NCBI GenBank assembly: GCA_937890485.1
Contig: CALBXN010000181.1
Location: forward strand, 1 to 22,690
DNA length: 22,690 nt
Source of the DNA: an uncultured Treponema sp.
GTDB taxonomy: Bacteria > Spirochaetota > Spirochaetia > Treponematales > Treponemataceae
Reading direction: 5' to 3'
In this document: positions 15,914 to 22,267 of the stretch, piece by piece
Numbering within the stretch: position 1 is the stretch's first letter
Layout: each line of letters starts with the position of its first letter
Translations under genes and position numbers: made by a program
Notes under the pieces: model-generated
The model's database searches: none
What the model was told of the DNA's origin: nothing
What the model saw: the letters and a program-made list of their open reading frames with translations, nothing else

Positions 15914-16570
15914 TTACCATTTTCTATTTTTTTTGTAAAATGATTCTATTTCTGCTAAAGAAACAGTATTTTTACTTGTTATTTCTTTCAGCCAATTTTC
16001 ATATTTTGAATCACTTGATAATAATTTTTTCTCCCAAAGTACTGCACAAAAATACATATCTGCAAAATTTGATTTATCTACATTAAAATTAATAGATTCT
16101 GTTGATGGTTTACGCTCAATATATTTTCTATAATTAATACAAGCGTTTTCATAATCTCCTTTTGCCCCATACGCATCTCCAAGAGAAACAAAAATTGGAT
16201 AATAACTAGGATCATAATTATTTTTTACAATTAAGTAATCATCAATTGCTGCATCATAATTCTTAAGTCTATAATATGATTTTCCTCTATATAGATATGC
16301 GTTAATTTCATATCCTGTCCAAGTTCGGCTAAATTGATATATATCACGATTCATGGCTTTTGCTCTTTCTTTTGCTTGTCTTTCTTTAGCATTTTCTTCA
16401 CCTAATCGGATATCAATTACACGTGTGTATGCTTTTATTGCATTTTCATAGTTTTTTTCATTATAATACTCGTCACCCATAATCGTATATTTTTCGATTT
16501 CTGAAGTTTGAGCATTCAAAAAACTAATAAAAAGTGAAAACAATAAAAATAATAATATTTTCTTTTTCAT
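15914..16570 (-). CDS. Exported TPR-repeat protein
   Basis: A 218-residue protein. I start it at the ATG at 16570 because CGGAG lies 6-7 nt upstream; a longer frame begins at 16588 without a ribosome site. A signal peptide (MKKKILLFLLF... ending near SFLNAQ at 20) directs it to the periplasm. At least two to three tetratricopeptide repeats follow: GDEYYNEKNYENAIKAYTRV, YLYRGKSYYRLKNYDAAIDDY, and SLGDAYGAKGDYENACINYRKY. TPR units mediate protein-protein contacts; no partner is evident. It is the second gene of an operon, 23 nt after the preceding lipoprotein stop. Confidence 0.82.
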   Translation of the reverse strand: MKKKILLFLLFSLFISFLNAQTSEIEKYTIMGDEYYNEKNYENAIKAYTRVIDIRLGEENAKERQAKERAKAMNRDIYQFSRTWTGYEINAYLYRGKSYYRLKNYDAAIDDYLIVKNNYDPSYYPIFVSLGDAYGAKGDYENACINYRKYIERKPSTESINFNVDKSNFADMYFCAVLWEKKLLSSDSKYENWLKEITSKNTVSLAEIESFYKKNRKW

Positions 16571-16593
16571 TATATTCTCCGAATGCACAAAAT

Positions 16594-16977
16594 TTATAAA
16601 TTATTATTTTCTACATAGAAAAAATAATATTTATCTACAACTGCTAAAAGTCCAGGTACATAATAAAAGTATGAAACTTTTTCTTCAGTAATTTGTTGAA
16701 TTACTTTATCAAGATTTGATAAATATCCACATTTTTCAGTAAAAAACTCACGAAGACCTTCTTCGTCTGATGTAAAATAAACATTATTTTGAGAAGTTGA
16801 GCCATCTATGTATTGTAAATGCTCTTCTGCTGTAGCATTTGACGGACGATCGGCATAAATTGAAGAATTAATTTCGAACCAATGTACCTTGTACCCAGAC
16901 ATATTACATCCAACTAAAAAAAATACAATTCCTACTATAACAGTAAAAATTCCCAAGTGTTTGATAAGTTTTTTCAT
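16594..16977 (-). CDS. Small lipoprotein of unknown function
   Basis: A 127-residue protein with a lipoprotein signal peptide ending in FFLVGC (Cys24). AAGGGG stands just upstream of the ATG. The mature part is polar with no motif that I recognise; it ends in an aromatic-rich tail (YYVPGLLAVVDKYYFFYV). It is the first gene of the pair with the exported TPR protein, and the two may act together at the periplasmic face. Confidence 0.72.
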   Translation of the reverse strand: MKKLIKHLGIFTVIVGIVFFLVGCNMSGYKVHWFEINSSIYADRPSNATAEEHLQYIDGSTSQNNVYFTSDEEGLREFFTEKCGYLSNLDKVIQQITEEKVSYFYYVPGLLAVVDKYYFFYVENNNL

Positions 16978-17125
16978 AAAAACCCCTTATAAAATTTATT
17001 TTGAACACAGTGATAATACATATGTCTTTTTTTATGTATTTGTTGCAAGTGTCCATTTTTATATAATATCAGACAGTTGTAATAAATGCAATAAAAAAAG
17101 ACAATAGTCATATTAAAATTAAAAT
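16978..17125. promoter_or_regulatory. Divergent regulatory region of the lipoprotein and XRE genes
   Basis: 148 bp of AT-rich DNA between divergent genes. For the plus strand, TAAAAT at 17114-17119 ends 6 nt before the XRE ATG, with no matching -35 and no ribosome site. XRE regulators commonly bind their own promoter; a short GAC-N4-GTC symmetry (17100-17109) is the only candidate operator I see, and it is weak. Confidence 0.35.
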
Positions 17126-17464
17126 ATGAACTTTTGGAAAGTTGTTATTGATGAGTTAGAATTTCAAAATAAAACACGCAAATGGCTTGCTATGGAAGCA
17201 TCTTTTGATGTATCAACAATTGGTACAGGATTAAAACGTCAAAGTATGCCCCAAGTTGACTTAGCATTGAGAATTGCAGACGTTCTTGAAGTTCCTGTTG
17301 AATATCTTGTAACGGGGAAATCGACATATTCAGATTCTAAATTAATTGAAATAGATATTCATAAATATCATAAATATTCACGTGTTATAGAGAATCTTGA
17401 TACTTTATCTGAAAAAGATAGAAAAGCAATAATTAAAATGATAGAAGAAATATCTAAAAAATAA
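17126..17464 (+). CDS. XRE-family helix-turn-helix regulator
   Basis: A 112-residue DNA-binding protein. Residues about 5-65 form a Cro/C1-type HTH: an opening helix (FWKVVIDELEFQNKTRKWLAME), ASFDVSTIGTGLKR as the helix-turn-helix, and MPQVDLALRIADVLEVPVEYLVTG as the closing helices, a very typical phage-repressor pattern. The C-terminal 35 residues are charged and helical, likely a dimerisation tail. No Shine-Dalgarno is present and a -10-like TAAAAT lies 6 nt upstream. The next gene, a nucleotidyltransferase on the same strand, begins 103 bp later; the two may be co-regulated. Confidence 0.85.
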   Translation: MNFWKVVIDELEFQNKTRKWLAMEASFDVSTIGTGLKRQSMPQVDLALRIADVLEVPVEYLVTGKSTYSDSKLIEIDIHKYHKYSRVIENLDTLSEKDRKAIIKMIEEISKK

Positions 17465-17567
17465 TAATTTCCTTTATTTTCATCATAGTTTTTTTATGCC
17501 TATTTCCTTTCTCCACACATTGTTTCTTTGCAAACTTTATTGTAATATTTTTCGTGGAGAACAAAAT

Positions 17568-18605
17568 ATGAATAATATAAATCAAAAAATTATTGATGCA
17601 ATTATTGCAAAGGCTGAAAAAATTTGTCCTAATTCATTGGCTCTTATTGGTGTTTATGGTTCTTTTGCAACTGGTGATATTTACGAAAAATCTGATTTAG
17701 ATTTACTCATTCTTATTCAAGATGATGATGGCTGGAAACTTGGTACAGGTTTTATTTTAAATGACATTGGGGTAGGTTACGACATTTATTGCACTAATTG
17801 GGATGGATTGAAATATGATTCAGAATGTCATCATGCACATATTTCAAAACTGCTGGATTCTAAAATTGTTTATGTAAAAAATCAAAGTGCTTACCAACAG
17901 TTATGTAAGCTAAGAGAAGATACAAAATCTTTTTTAGAATCTGATAAGAGATTTGAAAGAGTAAATGAATTGATATCCAAAGCAAAAGTTGCATTTTCTA
18001 ATTCCTACTTGACTGATGAAATAGGAAAAGTAAGATTGTTTTCTGCTGAAGTGATGAATTTTCTTTTAGATGCAATCATGCTTTATCATGGAACATATTT
18101 TAAGCGTGGTGTAAAACGAACTTTTGAAGAATTATCAAATTTATCCGTAGAAAAAGATTTTATAAATAATTTGAAACAAATATCTGAAAGTAAAGATATT
18201 CATGAAATAAGAGCTTTATTGAAAAATCTTATTTTATATGTAGAAAATCACACAAAACAAGAAAATAAAAAAGAAGAACCTACAGCAAATCTTGCAGGAA
18301 TCTACGAAGAAATGTATTCAAATTGGCGGAATAAAGTTGAAGAGGCTGTAAAAAGTTCTAATTCATTTTCTTCTTTTATGAGTATGTGTAATTTACAATA
18401 TTTCTTTTTGGATATTTCTTCTGGGGTAAATATTGGGGAATTCAACATTATGGATGAATATAATCCTGATAATCTTGAAGAAAATGTTAAAATTTACGAT
18501 AAATACTTAAATCAATATGAACAAGTTTATAAAAATGTTGGAATAAATGTAAAACGATATTCCAATGTTGATGAATTTGTTAAAAAATATCTAGAAGATA
18601 AGTGA
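17568..18605 (+). CDS. Nucleotidyltransferase-domain protein
   Basis: A 345-residue protein starting at ATG 17568 with GTGGAG at 17554-17559 as ribosome site; a longer frame from 17496 has an unrelated hydrophobic lead and no site. The N-terminal domain is a minimal nucleotidyltransferase: GS at 31-32, paired Asp43 and Asp45 in SDLDLLIL, and a third Asp72 in GVGYDIY, the expected metal-binding trio. The rest is helical: a region at about 120-230 resembles the helical bundles that follow the catalytic domain in antibiotic nucleotidyltransferases and MNT-type proteins, and a further helical block closes the protein. Such enzymes transfer nucleotides to small molecules, proteins or tRNA; the target cannot be read here. 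An upstream XRE gene raises the possibility of a toxin-antitoxin or defence pair. Confidence 0.8.
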   Translation: MNNINQKIIDAIIAKAEKICPNSLALIGVYGSFATGDIYEKSDLDLLILIQDDDGWKLGTGFILNDIGVGYDIYCTNWDGLKYDSECHHAHISKLLDSKIVYVKNQSAYQQLCKLREDTKSFLESDKRFERVNELISKAKVAFSNSYLTDEIGKVRLFSAEVMNFLLDAIMLYHGTYFKRGVKRTFEELSNLSVEKDFINNLKQISESKDIHEIRALLKNLILYVENHTKQENKKEEPTANLAGIYEEMYSNWRNKVEEAVKSSNSFSSFMSMCNLQYFFLDISSGVNIGEFNIMDEYNPDNLEENVKIYDKYLNQYEQVYKNVGINVKRYSNVDEFVKKYLEDK

Positions 18606-18614
18606 TAAAAATCT

Positions 18615-18956
18615 TTATCCGTACTGAGCTTGGGTAAGAGGTTTATCCCAAAAGATTTTTGCGTTCAAAGATTCTGCAAGTTGGTTTGCTATGTTTTGTA
18701 GCTGTGAAAGATATTCAGCATCTCGTTTTTTTGAGCGACGGCCCTGTGTTTTTACTAATTCTTTTTGAAGGCAAGCATCGTAACTTATGCCAAAATCTTC
18801 TTTGTCTCGATGAGGGAAAAATGAAACTCCCACTTCGTAACGAATAGTTCCACATTCGCTTTCTGCATTAAGCCACACGACTACGCCTTTTCGTTCTACA
18901 TTGTTATAAACACAATCTGCTTCAAAGTATTGTTTGTAAATATCTATATTTGCCAT
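18615..18956 (-). CDS. Conserved-looking hypothetical protein
   Basis: A 113-residue soluble protein with AAGGA about 10 nt before its ATG. It contains a beta-rich N-terminal half (VVVWLNAESECGTIRYEVGVSFFPH), then a basic GRRSKKR segment (about 72-78) and a C-terminal helix leading to IFWDKPL. I do not recognise a named family. It converges on the nucleotidyltransferase gene with 9 bp between stops and no terminator in between. Confidence 0.7.
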   Translation of the reverse strand: MANIDIYKQYFEADCVYNNVERKGVVVWLNAESECGTIRYEVGVSFFPHRDKEDFGISYDACLQKELVKTQGRRSKKRDAEYLSQLQNIANQLAESLNAKIFWDKPLTQAQYG

Positions 18957-19056
18957 AAAATCTTATTCCTTAACAAAAATATGATTAAGTAAAATTATAT
19001 CATTTTTTTGAATTTTTTAAACATAAAAAGATGTGTAATTTTAGTAAAAAAATATA

Positions 19057-19093
19057 TTTACCTAGTTGACGGGGGGGGGTATCATGATAAACT
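19057..19093 (+). promoter_or_regulatory. Promoter containing a G9 homopolymer in its spacer
   Basis: Nine consecutive G stand at 19071-19079 in otherwise AT-rich DNA. Two promoter readings are possible, and in both the tract lies in the spacer: TTGACG (19066-19071)-N16-TAAACT (19088-19093), or TTTACC (19057-19062)-N17-TATCAT (19080-19085). Slippage of the tract would change the -35/-10 distance. The leader downstream (to 19161) contains an imperfect hairpin (19094-19111 with 19126-19142) and then AGGAG at 19150-19154. Confidence 0.6.
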
Positions 19094-19161
19094 GTTTTTT
19101 GAAGTGAACTTATAAAACACAATAAAAGTTTGCTTTAAAAACAATTTACAGGAGTTTTTTT

Positions 19162-19563
19162 ATGAAGAAACTTATTTTTTCTGTGTTTGCCATCTTAATG
19201 GTATTTATGTTGGCTGGTTGTGGACTAAAAGGTAAGTTATATCCTTTGGGTTCATCATATTGGATCTATACAGGAGAATATCTTGGAATGAATGTTGAAA
19301 TTGGACTAAACTTTCATAGTGATGTTTGCAATGGACATATGTATGTTTATTATGATGACGGAGAATTTACTGAAACATTTGATATTAGGCAAGAAGAGTA
19401 TTTTGTGGATGGAAATCAATTAACATTAAATGTAGTGGCATGGAGTTTTAACTACGATGGAGATATTCCTCTTTTTGTTGGAACATATACAGCAGAAGTT
19501 AAAAATAAAAAATTAACACTTACAGATAAGAATGGTGAATCAATAACTTTTGATAAGATGTAA
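19162..19563 (+). CDS. Small lipoprotein behind a poly-G promoter
   Basis: A 133-residue lipoprotein; the signal peptide ends in FMLAGC with the lipidated Cys at 20. The mature part looks all-beta, with alternating strands (VEIGLNFHS, HMYVYYDD, QLTLNVVAW, LFVGTYTAEV, KLTLTDKNGE), like a small lipocalin-type or META-like barrel, but I cannot name a family. AGGAG sits 7 nt before the ATG. It is a single-gene unit with its own terminator. The G9 tract in its promoter suggests switching or graded expression, typical of surface-exposed antigens. Confidence 0.8.
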   Translation: MKKLIFSVFAILMVFMLAGCGLKGKLYPLGSSYWIYTGEYLGMNVEIGLNFHSDVCNGHMYVYYDDGEFTETFDIRQEEYFVDGNQLTLNVVAWSFNYDGDIPLFVGTYTAEVKNKKLTLTDKNGESITFDKM

Positions 19564-19604
19564 AACATTTCTAAAAATAAAGTTACATAGTTACTAAACT
19601 ACTT

Positions 19605-19657
19605 TTTGTACAGAAGTTAATGTTTTTTACATTTTGCTTCTGTACAAACTTTTTTTT
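19605..19657 (+). terminator. Terminator of the poly-G lipoprotein gene
   Basis: A 12-bp perfect stem TTTGTACAGAAG (19605-19616) with CTTCTGTACAAA (19637-19648), 20-nt loop, then C and a run of eight T. It lies 41 bp past the stop codon and 12 bp before the convergent gene end. Confidence 0.85.
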
Positions 19658-19668
19658 CATACCTACTT

Positions 19669-20832
19669 TTAATAAAGTACTTGTTCTAAGTCAACTGTAA
19701 GAAATCCTGTTCTTCCAACTTCGTAAAAAAGTTTTTCTTCCCAGGCTACATATAAAATATTTTTTTCCACAGCGATTGTTCCGTAAGAAAATCCCATTGG
19801 CAATTTAGGTAATCTAAAAGCAACGGTTTTTCCGTTATTTACAACATATTTATCTTGAACTGAGCCTTCAAAAAAACTTGTTCCGTCTGTAAAAATTGCA
19901 AGTGAAAAAGTGTCATTCAATAAAACTTGGGCTTCCATTAGCGTTGCTTCTTCTGACTTATTTAGGGATTTTTTTATGTAACTTGATTTTATTCCTAAAT
20001 TAGGTTCTGCAACTTCAATAAAATATTCAAAATTTTGTGGCAACCTTGTCATCAAAGATTTTACTCTTTCTGGTGCTTGATTAAAATTTTTAGGAAGAAG
20101 TTTTGAACGATATTCACCTTCTGAAATTTCTGTAGTGGTAATTACATTTTTTCTTTTATTTGGTTCTGTGTTAATTAAAGATTCATAGGAAGAAAAACTT
20201 AGGTATTCAAATTCTTTTTTTGAGTTATCCGCTGATTTTAAAGTGATAGTCCATTCAGAATCATTGTAAATTACATCCGAAACTTCTATCCCACTGGAAT
20301 AATCTAAATCTTCTGTAAAAAGCAAGGGCATGAATACTGAACTATCTGGATGAAATTGCACTAAAAAAGGATGATTAGACTTTGTTTCCATAGAGTTAAA
20401 TTCTGGATTTTTATAAACATGAAAAACTGGAATTCCGTCTAAACTCATCATATTATCAACTGTTAGGTTTGCAAAAAATTCGCTATTAATTGCAAGTTTT
20501 GCCTGATTTTCATTTTGAGGCTCGCAATCTAAAAGTCCTAATTTGTTTACAGTTAAAAAACTTTCTGTTCCAATTGTAATTCCACTTGAAATTCTTATAG
20601 ATTCAGTCCAAGGTTTCAATAAAACTTGTGGAGCTTTTTGAGGCACTGAAACTTGCTTAAATCCATCGTAGGTAAAATAATACCACTTGTGGCTTTTTTT
20701 TGGGATAGGTTTAATTTCTGGCATTTGTGTTTCAACAACGACATCAGAAATTTTTGCAGAATTTTTTAAGTTACAACCAAAGCTAAACAAAATAAATATA
20801 AATAAAGTTAAAACTAATAATTTTCTTTTCAT
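19669..20832 (-). CDS. Lipoprotein of unknown function (387 residues)
   Basis: I start it at ATG 20832 because this begins a clean lipoprotein signal peptide (MKRKLL... ending FSFGC, Cys20); the frame also extends to a TTG at 20868 that would spoil it. The mature protein (about 367 residues) is Ser/Lys/Glu-rich with beta-type segments and no catalytic motif that I recognise. No ribosome site precedes the ATG. Instead a TTGCAA-N17-TAAACT promoter ends 7 nt upstream, which points to a leaderless mRNA. It lies 41 bp downstream of another lipoprotein gene on the same strand and could also be co-transcribed with it. Confidence 0.75.
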   Translation of the reverse strand: MKRKLLVLTLFIFILFSFGCNLKNSAKISDVVVETQMPEIKPIPKKSHKWYYFTYDGFKQVSVPQKAPQVLLKPWTESIRISSGITIGTESFLTVNKLGLLDCEPQNENQAKLAINSEFFANLTVDNMMSLDGIPVFHVYKNPEFNSMETKSNHPFLVQFHPDSSVFMPLLFTEDLDYSSGIEVSDVIYNDSEWTITLKSADNSKKEFEYLSFSSYESLINTEPNKRKNVITTTEISEGEYRSKLLPKNFNQAPERVKSLMTRLPQNFEYFIEVAEPNLGIKSSYIKKSLNKSEEATLMEAQVLLNDTFSLAIFTDGTSFFEGSVQDKYVVNNGKTVAFRLPKLPMGFSYGTIAVEKNILYVAWEEKLFYEVGRTGFLTVDLEQVLY

Positions 20833-20868
20833 TATATATAGTTTACATTTGCTTTGGTTTTGTTGCAA
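20833..20868 (-). promoter_or_regulatory. Promoter of the 387-residue lipoprotein gene with leaderless geometry
   Basis: Minus strand: TTGCAA at 20868-20863, a 17-nt spacer, TAAACT at 20845-20840, then 7 nt to the ATG at 20832. The match to consensus is moderate. The same -10 sequence (TAAACT) is used in one reading of the poly-G promoter. Confidence 0.45.
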
Positions 20869-20873
20869 GTAAA

Positions 20874-21419
20874 TTATTCTTTTAGTTTTAATGAATAAAC
20901 AGAAAATTGATTTGTTGCAATATCATTACAAATTAAATCCGAGTTTAACAAAAATGGATTTTCAAATTTTAAAATGTTTTCGTAGAATTTGTTCCAATTA
21001 AAGTAATTGCAAAATTCAGCTGTTTTTTGAGAATTTTCAAAACTACAATTCATCAATTTTTGATAAATGAAAGCACAAAAACTACTGTGAACAGAAAATT
21101 CCTGTGCAATAGGATACAACATTCCAGAATAGGCATAATCTAAAGAGTTTGTTTCAAAATAAATTAAAACTGCAACGATGTTTCCTTTTGAATTTTGTAA
21201 TTCTAAAATCTGTGTTTCTGAATCAAATTCTATTTTTTGCAAGTTAAAATTTTTATCAAAATAAGTTATAAAACCACTTTTTTGTAAAAGATTTTCACTT
21301 CTTGTAGAAACTTCATAAAAGGCTTTTTCTATATCTACCACAAATTTTACTTCTTGTGAACAAGAAAACATCAAACTTAAAATAAATGAAAGTGCTAAAT
21401 AAAAATATCCTTTAATCAT
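20874..21419 (-). CDS. Lipoprotein of unknown function (181 residues)
   Basis: I start it at ATG 21419, which gives a lipoprotein signal peptide ending in LMFSC (Cys20). The frame extends to 21446, but the added residues would precede the signal. The mature part is rich in Phe, Asn and Tyr with several scattered cysteines (SFCAF, MNCSF, EFCNY, DLICN), which is unusual for a small lipoprotein and might allow disulfides. No family is recognised. The gene is followed after 41 bp by another lipoprotein gene, so the two may form an operon. A perfect TATAAT lies 6 nt before the ATG and no ribosome site is present. Confidence 0.7.
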   Translation of the reverse strand: MIKGYFYLALSFILSLMFSCSQEVKFVVDIEKAFYEVSTRSENLLQKSGFITYFDKNFNLQKIEFDSETQILELQNSKGNIVAVLIYFETNSLDYAYSGMLYPIAQEFSVHSSFCAFIYQKLMNCSFENSQKTAEFCNYFNWNKFYENILKFENPFLLNSDLICNDIATNQFSVYSLKLKE

Positions 21420-21431
21420 AACATTATTATA
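21420..21431 (-). promoter_or_regulatory. Perfect -10 box 6 nt before the start codon
   Basis: TATAAT at 21431-21426 on the minus strand, then 6 nt, then ATG at 21419. No good -35 is found at 16-18 nt, so the promoter is supported only by its -10. Confidence 0.4.
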
Positions 21432-21513
21432 GAAATAAAATTGCATTTTTTTATAAAAACAGACAAAAAAAGTTGAAAAAAAAATTAAAATTCTATATAG
21501 TAGATTTTAAGTT

Positions 21514-21541
21514 TTGCGAAAAAATGCAATAAAAGTATAAG
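21514..21541 (+). promoter_or_regulatory. Promoter of the DEAD-box helicase gene
   Basis: TTGCGA at 21514-21519, 16-nt spacer, TATAAG at 21536-21541. The leader of about 38 nt carries AAGTAGGA (21574-21581) just before ATG 21586. Confidence 0.5.
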
Positions 21542-21585
21542 AATAGCAAATTTTTCAAAAATAAATACAATCAAAGTAGGATTAA

Positions 21586-21870
21586 ATGGAAAATATCTCT
21601 TTTGAAGACTTATGTCTTGATGAAGCAACTTTAAAAGCAGTAGAAAAAAAAGGTTTTGAAACTCCTTCTCCAATTCAGATTTTAGCAATTCCCCGATTAT
21701 TAAATGGAGATGCAAATCTCATTGCAAAAGCTCGTACTGGAACAGGAAAAACTGCCGCCTTTGGACTTCCTCTTGTGCAAAAAATTCGTGAAGACAAAGG
21801 TTTTACTCAAGCTTTAATTTTAACTCCTACAAGAGAACTTTGTTTGCAAATTGCTGATGATATTAAAACC
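21586..21870 (+). pseudogene. DEAD-box RNA helicase, N-terminal part only
   Basis: The first about 93 codons match the start of a DEAD-box RNA helicase: the Q motif in GFETPSPIQ (about 24-32), motif I ARTGTGKT (49-56) and motif Ia PTRELCLQIA (about 81-90). Full-length members have 400-650 residues and would continue with motifs Ib, II (DEAD) and III-VI; none are here. After LQIADD the frame continues into a segment that resembles the C-terminus of DnaA and stops at 21927. The gene is therefore cut by the right chimeric junction rather than truncated by evolution. A proper promoter and ribosome site precede it, so the original gene was probably intact. Confidence 0.85.
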
Positions 21871-21880
21871 AACGAAGAAC
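21850..21880. other. Right chimeric junction
   Basis: The helicase frame runs without a break into a dnaA-type tail (IKTNEELKNNIETIIKK...), followed by an origin and a dnaN start that do not look treponemal. The exact point cannot be fixed because both proteins could share the segment encoding IADDIK, a likely microhomology. Confidence 0.7.
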
Positions 21881-21927
21881 TTAAAAATAATATAGAAACA
21901 ATTATAAAGAAGATTAATCCTTCATAA
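21868..21927 (+). pseudogene. dnaA: 3' end of dnaA from a Clostridia-like genome
   Basis: About 19 codons encode KTNEELKNNIETIIKKINPS and a stop. This has the length, position and pattern of the last residues of DnaA in Lachnospiraceae, after the DNA-binding domain IV. Placement directly upstream of an origin-like spacer and dnaN supports it strongly. The body of dnaA is absent from this window. Confidence 0.65.
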
Positions 21928-22267
21928 TTACTTATACATCATATTTAAACATTAATATCCACAATCTTATAAACATTATATGTTTATATAATGTTTATAA
22001 CCTTAATTTTATGTTGATAACCTTATACAATAAATTTATATTAATAATTACTATTAAAATTTATTGTGAATAACTTCCAATTTATCCTTAAGTTATTCTG
22101 AATTATTCACAAGTTTTACATTCCATTTTTACCAGAAAAATAGTATAATAGAAGGGGTTTTCCACATATCAACATCTATTAATAAGTATAATATGAAATA
22201 TTATATATATTTATTTGTTTTGGACTCAAAAAAAATTGCTTTTCAAATATGAAAGGAGTTATACACA
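21928..22267. other. oriC: oriC-like dnaA-dnaN intergenic region
   Basis: 340 bp of very AT-rich DNA without genes. It holds matches to the DnaA-box consensus TTATNCACA: minus-strand TTATTCACA at 22073-22065, plus-strand TTATTCACA at 22103-22111 and TTATACACA at 22259-22267, with one-mismatch versions at 21954-21962 and 22158-22166. A 13-bp perfect AT-only-rich inverted repeat, TATAAACATTATA (21968-21980) with TATAATGTTTATA (21987-21999), is a candidate unwinding element. Two TATAAT boxes (22144-22149 and 22187-22192) could drive dnaN. Confidence 0.7.

Noticed and set aside
20832..20868. Longer start at TTG 20868 for the 387-residue lipoprotein
   Set aside because: It would place 12 polar residues in front of an otherwise ideal lipoprotein signal peptide and overlaps the promoter.
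21485..21715. Minus-strand frame overlapping the helicase start
   Set aside because: It is antisense to the DEAD-box N-terminus and low-complexity, with no ribosome site.
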